DNA of 64,000 nucleotides from the NCBI GenBank assembly GCA_914767715.1, contig OU612069.1, positions 1,612,001-1,676,000 on the forward strand, in the 5' to 3' direction. The translations under genes were made by a program, and so were the position numbers. The notes below the pieces were generated by a model that did not search any database, was not told the origin of the DNA, and saw only the letters and a list, made by a program, of their open reading frames with translations. This document shows, piece after piece, positions 1-11,000 of this stretch (positions within the stretch are counted from its first letter, which is position 1; each line of letters opens with the position of its first letter). The stretch is from Membranipora membranacea. Taxonomy: Eukaryota; Bryozoa; Gymnolaemata; Cheilostomatida; Membraniporidae.

Positions 1-261
1 GTCTTGCTACTAAAGCTATTTAGGAGAGTGACGTTTTTCAACAAGGGCAAAATCTTTTGGATTTGTCTAAATCTGCCCTCGCATGGTCTGCTGTGTTTTC
101 ACTTTGTAGAGTGGAGGCCACGTAAAGCATAAAGGCATAAAGGCACCCAACCCAGCAACAGACATTAAAATGAAACATATTACGCTACTAACTATGACTA
201 CAACAAACAAATAAATATATCATCACTTTGACTCGCCGCAAAGAATAATTCTCATTAACCC

Positions 262-325
262 TGAAACATCTAGTCTGAGCCCCCCAGACTTTTGCCCCTC
301 GCCCGACGCCCCCCCCCCCCCCGGT
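262..325 (+). repeat. poly(C)-containing dispersed repeat, copy 1
   Basis: TAGTCTGAGCCCCCCAGACT followed by GCCCGACG and a C run. Related copies are at 44250-44330 (plus) and 54648-54715 (minus), so this is probably the end of a repeat family. Confidence 0.4.
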
Positions 326-532
326 AAAATATAATTTAATAATTAATTAGCTGAAAGGAAAATATTTAGATAAATGTCACTTCTTAGGCCATTTCGCTGA
401 CCTCATTAGAGCTGCTTTGAAATGGGTGATAGTGACAGCAGAACATCACGGATGACAACCTACCTAGGGAGCGTGATTAGTAAATTGTATCAGTCTAGCG
501 CTGTCTTTCATGAATAGGGTTGTGAGGTTTCT

Positions 533-881
533 TTAAACTACTGCTGCCACTAAAATTTGTGCTCATTGAATTCAGTATAGCTTGAAAATAATTGATTGAG
601 GCTTTAATCTCAGAATTATCACCTAATTGGCAAATAATTTGCACAAACTGATCTTCAAAATCAGGGTATGAAATTAATGCACTAGGTTATAACTTCATAA
701 GTGTCCACTAGTAAGCCCGGTAACTACCTAGATAATGCCAATAAAGTATTAGAAAAAAAAATATTATGAGGATAATTAATTTCAAATTTTGGCACTCAGT
801 TTGTGCAAATTATAGGTGACAATCCTGAGATTGCAACCTCACAATATTAGTTTTGAGCTATACAGAATGGCAGCAGTGGGA
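533..881. mobile_element. foldback MITE, TTAA-CTACTGCTGCCAC family, copy 1
   Basis: Left end TTAAACTACTGCTGCCAC and right end GGCAGCAGTGGG are inverted. Internal arms at about 631-683 and 777-850 are also inverted copies of each other (CACCTAATTGGCAAATAATT against AAATTATAGGTG). No coding capacity. Two related copies are at 13069-13395 and 33873-34163. Confidence 0.6.
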
Positions 882-992
882 TGTTACAATGACAACCAGT
901 CCTCAGAAGCAGATAACACTGTTTATGTTAGAAGACGCTCTTATACAAGTTTCACAAGGAGATGGTAGTTACAAATGACCACTTTATAGCTT

Positions 993-998
993 TTTATT
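993..998 (-). terminator. candidate poly(A) signal for the N4BP1-like gene
   Basis: The first clear AATAAA on the minus strand after the stop at 1683, giving a 3' UTR of about 690 nt. No transcript evidence is available. Confidence 0.3.
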
Positions 999-1682
999 TC
1001 ACTCATGCATTGTAACAGGTCACGGGTCACATAAAGTGTAGTGTTGCATCTGGGTGCAGCTACAAGCCATTACTGTGAAAAAAGTTCCTTCTTAGAAGTT
1101 GTGTGTAATGTATAATCCTAATAAAGCCACAGTTGGAACAAAGAAAATAGAACAGCTAAAATATGTTGAGTTTATACATGTAGAAAAATATATTATTCTG
1201 AAGCATAAACTTTTGTAACTGATATTCAAACCCCGGTACATCATAAAAAGACATTACTTAGACTCCAAAATTGTTCAAGCGAAGTTTGATAGAAAGCTGA
1301 AACATGGACAGCATCTCACAGACTAAGAAAGTCAAGCAGCGGTGTTTGAAAATCTTATCAACCCTCAGGCAGACAAGAGTACATGATAGAACTAATGCTA
1401 GAGTAACCTGGTAATATTGTTTGGAGACGAGCACAATGTATTTAAAGGATTGTGAATTTGATTATTAGTAGACAAAATGTCATTATGGATGGCAATGAGA
1501 CAACCCTATGGACAGTATTTGCAGAGCTCAAACTGTGCAAGGATAGCTGCCGGTAGCATTTCATACTCCCAGCTATCCAGGCACAGTTTTGACCGCTTCT
1601 ATAGAGACAGTTGAGTGTGAACGATTAATGGACTCTGAAAAATGACTCAGCCAGAGTATCTGAGCTAGCGTCGCAAATCCTG

Positions 1683-2033
1683 TCAGTCTAGAAGCTTCTC
1701 AATAAACATGTTCACATTGTGTTCATAAGGATGTCTGTTCAGCAGTCCACCAATCTGATCGTCTTTAGTAGGAAACATGTCAAGTAACTGATCCAACATA
1801 GCTGTGGTCTCAGTGTTGCTGCGATGTCTGGAAGGGCCGCCCTGACTCCCACCCTGCGTCCAGTTGGTATTAGGATTCACTTCATCTGTAATTTCTTTAG
1901 GTAGTATACCCAGTGTTTGATAGCGGTTAGGCCCAGAGTAGAACTGATTACCTCGGAGAGCAGGGTTTTGTACACCAGCACCACCTGCTGCACCCTGAGA
2001 AGGTGGGATATCGAATCGAGAGCGTCTAGCAGC
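1683..2033 (-). CDS. N4BP1-like exon 18: C-terminal CUE-like (CoCUN) domain and stop
   Basis: The last coding exon (116 codons plus TGA) ends in LDQLLDMFPTKDDQIGGLLN, RHPYEHNVNMFIEKLLD. The pattern L-x-x-x-FP-x-x-x-x-x-I-x-x-x-L-x-x-HPY-x-x-x-x-N-x-x-x-x-x-x-LD is that of the extreme C-terminus of N4BP1/KHNYN, the CoCUN domain reported to bind NEDD8 or ubiquitin-like proteins. It lies at the very end of the protein, as expected. Confidence 0.85.
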   Translation of the reverse strand, partial: AARRSRFDIPPSQGAAGGAGVQNPALRGNQFYSGPNRYQTLGILPKEITDEVNPNTNWTQGGSQGGPSRHRSNTETTAMLDQLLDMFPTKDDQIGGLLNRHPYEHNVNMFIEKLLD

Positions 2034-5000
2034 CTACAACAAGAATGGAGAATGAAGATACATAGCATAAAGAAAAGAATTTGAACATAATTTTTAAAAA
2101 CTTGAACTGCCAAAGTGTCACTGACTTCTTTACACCAAGATTCAAGCCTTATACCTTAGAGGAGAAAATTATTGGAAGGAGGAATTTTTCGCCATATGAA
2201 CAGGCTTAAAATGGCTGAAATTCAGGCTCTTTACTTTATATAGATTCCGACCGCAGCTAGCCAAGATTAAGGGCTAGCTTACATCGGGCAACCCCAAATA
2301 TAGCTAGACTTAACTCTAGCTATCATGGACCCCTATAAGAAATGTGAAAGTTGACATAAAATATTCATCTCAATCGCAAATATCAAAATCACATTATAAA
2401 TTGATGCCTACACAAGTGAGGGACAGCGTCAATTTGTCCTAACATCAGTTCTAATAGCATGATTTTTTGTACGCTCCTCACAGATAATTATCTGGAGAGA
2501 CTCTTCACCAGGAGAGGTATACACCCGAGGGTGCTGGGGGCTGGAACAATCAACAATGAAAGCTCCCCCAGTGGGACTCGAACCCACAACTCCTGGCGCC
2601 TGGCAGTGAATAGCAAGCGCGCTAACCGATTGCGCCATCTCACCATCCCCAAAAAAAGAATGGGTTGATGGCGCTAATTAGATAGCCCGCTATTCACTAC
2701 TCGGAGTTGTGTTCTCTCATCCCACAGCACATTCCAATCCACCATTGCCACCCTATAAAACACAGCGTACGTGTTAGGGTTATTGGACTCACATGGCCCA
2801 TTGCTGGGACCCCTTGTAGTAGGTTTAGCTGTCTTTCCAGCTTGTCAGCATGTCTTTCCATGCTGTCACATGTCTTTCCATGAGTCAGTCAGTAGACAAG
2901 TACACAGGAGAGGTATACACCCGAGGGTGCTGGGGGCTGGAACAATCAACAATGAAAGCTCCCCCAGTGGGACTCGAACCCACAACTCCTGCGGCACTAA
3001 TCGCCTGGCAGTGAATAGCAAGCGCGCTAACCGATTGCGCCATCTCACCATCCCCAAAAAAAGAATGGGTTGATGGCGCTACACATACACCATTACAACA
3101 TACACTCTTTCTGATCCCTGATTCTGATCCCGCAGGGGATTCCAGCATGTTTTCATTATATTTTATCCTTGACCTTGACCATCAATAAACTCTCATCAAT
3201 CTGATATGGTGTTCTTGGTATCTTCAATGTGGGATATTATTAGTCACTCCCATTTACATATGACATATATCTGGCATCGAATACAAAATCATCATTCCGA
3301 CCACAAGAATGAAAAGTGTAATTATGTTGTCTCTGGTCACGATAAGGGATGTAATTACCGGAAGGTGATGTTGCTGTTGTTGTTGCTGTTGTTGTTGCTG
3401 TTGTTGCTGTTGCTGGTAGTTGTGAGCAGGAGGCTGTCTGTATATAGGTGCGTGATTCGCCTGTTGACCCGCATTACTTCTATAAACAGAGTAATTTGTA
3501 AAACAGCAATATCAGAATGACTCCATGGCCATGATAATTAAACTAGATAGGACACATTTCAGCTTTTTTTTTTGAGAACCTGACCAATTTTGATAGGATA
3601 AACTTACTCAATCACATGATGTTATAATAACTCACTAATATGGATTGTGAAAATCTGTGCCTGCTAATATCAAGTCCTCGACTAAACTAAAAACTCTAGC
3701 AAATTAGGCTACTCATGTACACCTCACTGGCATCGACATGACACTATTAACATTTGTATCTCTGATCGTTAATCTTGTGACAGTACCTAACAAGTGCCCC
3801 TCCCTAATTAATAAAATTTGAACACGGGTCGTCACACCAAATTCCTTGTGATGGTACTCTTATTAAGTGAATCAATTCACTCTCTATCGATCAGAGATAT
3901 ACATGCAATAGTATATCACGTGAGCAGTGTGCATGTACACTAAAAATAAACAAATGAAAGTATCATATCATCATACCCTTTAAAGTTAGGATTGAGCAGC
4001 TGGTCGAGTGTAGGTCCAGTTCTGCCATTGGGATCCTGTGAGATCATGAATGTATCCGAGGCAAACATATACATGATGACTTTACTCCTGATGATATTTG
4101 TGTATTTGTTATTCTGGTCGTACAGTAAGTCCTCATATTTATCATTAGAGATGACTATGCCATCTGTGGCCACGGCCAGATCCAGAATAAACCTGTGTAA
4201 GAGAGTGCGGCAGAGAAGTGAATAAGAGGTCAACCCTGATTGGTTGTCAACAAATAAGAGATTCAGGACATTGAGACATATTGTGATCCAACACTCGTTT
4301 GAAATTGATTAACATCAGAATTTTTTAATGATAAAAACTGTTTGGTTGGTGAAGAATATGACTTGATCTCTTTTAACCATTGGGGTAAATTAGTGATCAC
4401 CATGGCTCCGTAGTTTGGAGGGGTTAAGGCACTTTATAAATGATTACAGATTGATGAAAGATGTTGATTCCTAATTCTCCAAATTGAGAACAATGTGAAT
4501 AGGGAACGTCACTCCGTAACTCCAATTGGGAAAATAAAACACTCAGACGAGTGTGTGGTCTTTGATTGGCTTCCTCAAGTGAACCTCATCGGGCACACCC
4601 ACCAAAGACATTCAGATCCGATCCCGACCTCCAGTGAATCACTGTTTCCCATTTGTCATGCTTTGTTAGCTCACCTGTCATCGTAGGGTACAATCCTTTT
4701 GCCTCCCAGATTTTTGCACGGAGAGAAACAGAGAAAACCGGAGTCATTCATCTGAGTCAGCAGTTGTGGGTCCTTGGTGAGCCGATCTCTGAAAGTATAC
4801 ATCGATACTGTTTACTAATTATTTATTTTATTTTATTGTGTTAGTTTACTTTTTGCTAGATATGAAATTCATAATACATTATATAGATAAAGTGCAATTG
4901 TGTGAGGGAAAGGCAAAAAGCTGAGATCAAATTGTAGATAATTGCAATAAAACTATGTAATAAGCAGAGCGACACTCTGATAGCCTGCGGCTAGAGAGTA

Positions 5001-8000
5001 CACGGAAGCCCAACTGTAAAACACGGCCAAAGGTCTAGGTCAAATACAAGACACACCGGCAAGGACGCACAGGACGAGTGCCCCAACCAGCTGCAGTCAC
5101 CACTGGCTCACAGAATGAAAGCCAGGCTCGCAGGCACGCAAGTCTGAGAGCCCATCTCAGCTCCCTTTAGGCACTCATCTTGTTGTACAGTGTATATTAT
5201 TGAACTATCATCGTAGGACCAAAAAAAACATATTAATCTCATCAAGTGAAAGGCTATATGGTGAGAACTTATGGTGATGTCTAGATAGTCACCATCGCCA
5301 ATAGTTGTTCCATATGTACCATAGAGATAATTTAGTTGATTGAAGTGAGAGAAAGGGCTTTCTTACTTTCACCAACAAATAACGCAATAAGCAACCAAAA
5401 TGAGAACCTAGCCTGTCTTAACAAGCTTTGTTCGGTGGTGGGGGGGGGGGAACAAAGCATGTCAACTCTTGCACTGCTCGATGTCGAGCAGCCCATGCTA
5501 ATTATTGTCTTCTCTTGCGATCGTGAAGATAACTTCTTTATCACACTAATCAATTTGTAAAGGAAAATGGAGTGGTGTTCCCAAAAAAACAGCTCCACCA
5601 CCGAACAAAGCTTGTCAAGACAGGCTAGTGAGAACCATAAAATCTAGCCATCATGGATTTGTTTGCTCAATGTCTGATTATACTAGGAGAGGTTGCTGTT
5701 CAGACACTTTACATTACATTGGGTGCCTTCCTGAGATAGACAGATAATAAAAATAAACACATATTGAAATTGAGTTTGAAGTTGCCTTCTCCGTTACGGT
5801 TTCTTACGTGCGACGATACGTCGGTACTATGGCTTTCAGAGTCTCGTGAGTAGCCCCGTACTTCTGTCTCAGGTAGTTTATTGCGATGAGAATCCCCCTG
5901 GATGAGAATATCTTTTCTCTACCCGGATACATTCCGTTGCCATGGCTACAAGAATGAGGAATATGCTCACAGATTTCAGTACATTCAACCGGCTGAGGTA
6001 CAGCTACATAACATGGCCATCTTAGCCATAACAGATTAGAGAAGTGGCCAAACTATGGATATAGGTGTACTGAGCCAAGGACTTTTTTATTTTATATTAG
6101 TTAAACACACACTTTTCCTGGGTTTTATCTTATTGGACAGACAAACAAAGCCTTTCGAGGTGAAGAGTTGCCAATGAAGTCAGTGACCAAACTGCAGCGA
6201 TTAAACAGCGTATAGTATCTAGATATCAGTTTTTCCCAAACCGCAGCCCAAATGTGGCAAAATGTGGCCCGCTAGCAAATTTTAAATGGCCCACTTGCGC
6301 TGGTGATTGTTCGGGCTCGGCACAAATACCTTTCTGATAATTTGTGTGTGATAACACAAGCGCGTGTTCCAGTCACAAAGACACAGCTCTACACTCCTAC
6401 ATAATTCGCAACGAAAAAAAACATTTATTTATTTATTTGTATATTGGACCTTCCGACTGAATAATATTATGTAACAGGTGATCACAGGAGGGACTGGATT
6501 GGTCTCATGTTTGAGCTTCATGATTGGTTATTTGTCTCAAATTGTCTCAACGGGTGGGGAGCCCCCCTTTTCAAGCTCTCTTGCATCATTTTGTTAGCGT
6601 AAAAGAGTTTAATTTTTCTGAGTTGTTTTCTATTCGGTGTATAATTGGATAATTTGGATATGACAAATAGGAGGTAATGGTATTGATACTCCCAAATTTT
6701 ACGAGCTCCCCTTCCTTTGATGAGTCTATATATATATACATATTTTAGAATTCCCATCACATCAAACTAGCCAAATAACTCCCCAATGCAATATTCAGAA
6801 ATATGTAGCAATAATATTTTTCCAGCGAACCTCCTAGCGGCCCTCATAGCAGCCAGCAATAATCACCAGGCCAAATTACATTTGGCCCACTAAAACTTTC
6901 TAAATTGCAAGTATGGCCCACAGTAGAGAAGTTTGGACCGGTTTCAGATGATCACTTCTTGTTTAGGTTCACAAAGCCAACTGGGTTAATAAAGCTCATA
7001 CTAAAGGCCTAATAACAGACTATTTTAACAGACTAATATAACAGACTATTATAACAGACTATTTTAACAGACTATTATAACAGACTATTATAACAGACTA
7101 TTATAACAGACTATTATAACAGACTATTATAACAGACTATTATAACAGACTATTATAACAGACTATTATAACAGACTATTATAACAGACTATTATAACAG
7201 ACTATTATAACAGACTATTATAACAGACTATTATAACAGACTATTATAAACGAAAAAATGGCATCTCATTTATATCTCACAGGTACTTACAAACGTTCCA
7301 AATCTAAATGCGTCACTAATCTACTTACGCATACGCTATATTGGACCCGTCCAGCACGACCATTCTACACTTAGCGTTTCCTGTCTGAGGCAGTCCGGGT
7401 CTCTCTGGTAGCAGGAGGGGTAACTCCGGTAGTGGGGCTGTCGGTGTCTGCTCCATCATGAGAGCTGGAGGGGGAGGCTGATTAAACATCGGAGGTTGGG
7501 GTGGTGGCGTGAGCTGCGTCACTAAAAAACAGATTAAACATCATATTGGTGAATAATTATGATGAGACCTCAATGCAGGAAATCTGATGAATTTTGACTG
7601 ATGACTGTATCAAGTGTAATAAAACTGGCATTTAGAGTGACTCCCCTCAACTGCACAGCAGCATATTAGTGGAACAGGAGTGCCTCTAAAAGCAGGCAAA
7701 TTAGAATTCCTCGATCTAATTCATAGACGTAAGGCAAGTTGAGAGCTCCCAAGACTTGTGGATGTTAATCTCATGTGAGATTGGTAAAGGATCATCTGTT
7801 TGACTAACTAAATCCACTATTATTTGGAGGTGTTTCAGATATTGCTTCATATAAATCAACAGTGCCTTTATCACTACCTTATACCTTACATATCCTGGAC
7901 TCTACAGCAGCTTTTTTTGTTTTATATGGAATGAAATGGATTGGAGAGTTGATACACAAAAGCAGTTACCTTCTCCTGCACACAAAGCAGAACTTTTCAA

Positions 8001-11000
8001 TTCAATCTTTAAAATGATTGTGAAGAAATCAGGTTTTTGGTATCTTTCTTGAGTTCTCAGTCTAGTTTAGAAAACTGCTACAAGGTTCATTCACAACTTT
8101 TTTAGTACCTTCCACTCTCAACTTTGAGTGAAAATCAGTTGAGACTAGGAAACCTACTGTTAATAAACCTTAAAGCAGTTTTCTAAATTTGACTGAGAAC
8201 TCTAAAATGATACCAAAAACCTGATTCATTCACGATCACTTTAAAATACTAACCAGTGACCACTCTGTTCTGAGGCGGTATATGCTGTTGTGGCTGGGTA
8301 TGCCATGATCCAAATTGCTGTGACTGCTGATGCATTCTGGGAGGACGAGGCGGTGCATGTGATGTGGAGGGCTGATTATACAAATCAGGATTGTATGGCC
8401 GGAAAGGGTGGCTGTTAGATGGACCAGCCAAAGACTTCTGGGGAACTGAAATTATACAGTTTCGGTGTAATTGAAATATAAAAATAAGGTGGGTATGCAA
8501 GCGGAATACCATCTATTTCATTTCTAAAAAAAATTGTATTTCTTTTGCCTACATACACCAAAAGATTAATAGTCATGCAGCTAGCTATGCTGTAGTAAAG
8601 CAATATCTCACAGCCAACAAAATCAAGTCCCCTCTGAGTTAAAAATAAGAATTGCCCTGTAACTGTATAGTCCCAATAAAATGCATTATAAATCTCACAC
8701 ATACCAGCAGAGGGCTGTTGATAAGCCGGGGGTTTGTCCTGCTGATGCTGGGTTCTACATTTCTTCTCATAAGGAGACGCAGCCACAGACCTTGGTGAGA
8801 CTTCTTTCTGTTGTTGCTGATTATTAATGCCTTCAAGCTAAAACCGTCGCACATATACCGCGTTAGTAAAACCTACACGATCACTGCGTTAGTAATACCT
8901 AAACTATCACTGAATTAGTTATACCTACACAATCACTGTGTTAGTTATTAACACCTAGGGTGCTTTTATCGTGGGAGAGTTTTAGATGGAAGGCATCAAC
9001 ATTTAACTTTACCCATTTACCACCAACATCAACTGACACATAGAGCAATTGATGCTTCATTCCAGGTCATGGGGCAGTACTCACTCTTCATATATCAAAT
9101 ATGAAGGTTTCAGTTACCCGACAACCCCTCATACATAATGTCCTAAATTAGCACACAGCTACCCACACGGTTAGTTACGTATCCAGAGGGAGATTCAACC
9201 AGTAAAATGTCGATCTCTAGCCCATGATAACCAAACAGAGTTGGTTAGCCCTTAAAGACTACCCAAAGACCAAAGGCAGGTCAGGCAGTGACTTATGATA
9301 AAGTTGTGTCAGATTTGCATGGTAAACAAATTCCATGCTCTACTTGGCATGATGGCATTACGATTTCACTTGGATTTGCAATACACGAAACAATCACTTC
9401 CTGGAGACTGTGACATCATAATTCAGAGAATGGGAGTTACCTTCCCTTCAGGAAGGCACTCTTTCCATCATTAATAATTCATGCCAAGTAGAGCCAGAGA
9501 CTATAGATATCTATAGTCTCTGGTAGAGCATTGAACTTTTTTAACATGCAAATCTGACATAACTTTATCATAGGTAACTACCCAACTATAACATGCTTTG
9601 GTCTTTGGATAGTCTTTAACCATTGGTTTCATGCATACTTTTTTATAATGGGAAACTTAAATAACTCTCCACAGGTCGACATTGGTGATGAGTAGCAGGA
9701 ATTAGTTCTTTACTTGATTGAAACTCTTAGAGCAAACTATAGCTCAAATTTAGTCCCCTTCAAACACCCTCAATCTGAATTAATATAAACTAAACTAAAC
9801 TTAACTTTGGAAGAAGTACTAGGTGATGCACACTGTATCGAATAGTCTTCGGTGTTGGTAAATTTGTGCTTCACCCTCATCGAAGGTCAACTTTTCTCGA
9901 CATATGGCGCTCATTCAGCACACAGTTCACATCACTACACTGAAACTAATCTGATACAGTGGATACCATCTAGCGCCCAACCTAGTTTTGGTTTTGTTAG
10001 TCGGAACAGAAAACGAAGTATAATGTCAATTGAAATCAGATAAATTTTGTCACTTTTGAGTCAATAATGAGAGGTTGAGGGTTCAGATCGTCTGATGACA
10101 AATCATATTTGTACAATATTTTGTGAAGCGGAGGGTTCAGGTCGTCTGTTGACCAATCATATTTGAACAACTTTGCTAACTTTTTCCTCTGAGCGGAGGA
10201 CTTTCTTTTCAGCTGAAGAATAAAAGTAATGAGGTTTTTATACATGAAAGTTCCCTCCCGCATGGCTATCGACCCACTTAAATGTCGAACAAACGCATGA
10301 TATGGAATATGAAATTGTCACTTGATCCTCTGCATGTGACAATCCTGTAAATATTGATTTCCTATGAGTTAGATCATATTTTCATTCGCCATATTGATTT
10401 TGAGTGGTGGTACTTAATTAGGAAGAGGTAGGGGTGCACTTAATATAGGCTACACTCAGGTACTTAATAAAGGCTACACTCAGGCACTTAATATAGGCTA
10501 CACTAAGGCACTTAATATAGGCTACACTAAGGCACTACAAGTTTTAATGTTACTGAATAGGGCTTATCAACAAAAGCCTTTGCTGACAACCTTAGAGACA
10601 TGTCCACAAGAACACCAAACCTATTAGTGAATATCGAAGCAGTCCAGCTTACCGCAACATTTCTCCCTCTCTTCTTTTTGTTTTTCCTTCCTTTGTTGAG
10701 TGAGCTTCCTTGCTGCTGATTGGTTGGTTTTTCTTTAGCCCTGACATTAGTGAGCATGGCAAAGAAGCGTTGTTCATTGAGACCTTTCTTCACACACAAA
10801 CTCAGCGCCTATAATGGGAGGTAGGATGTGGGTGTGAAGATGATGATGATTACTGGGGTGAGCTGTTTGAAGTAACTGCTGAATAAAACTATGTCATAAG
10901 CACATAAGCAGTTTTAATTCAGTTTTTTTCTGTACTAATATATATGGGCCTATCATCAGGTTTTGTGGATCATTTCATACATTTTAGGCTCCCGTTGGTA

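Noticed and set aside
2510-3080. Possible real tRNA genes (A and B boxes present)
   Set aside because: The anticodon arm does not pair and a long SINE tail follows; repeated copies show the same non-tRNA structure.
3206-3520. Plus-strand ORF with a long leucine run
   Set aside because: It is the complement of the polyQ exon of the N4BP1-like gene, whose phase and context are much better.
4960-5180. GC-richer stretch in an N4BP1-like intron as a possible extra exon
   Set aside because: No frame with splice sites that fits the flanking phase-2 exons; it is more likely old repeat DNA.
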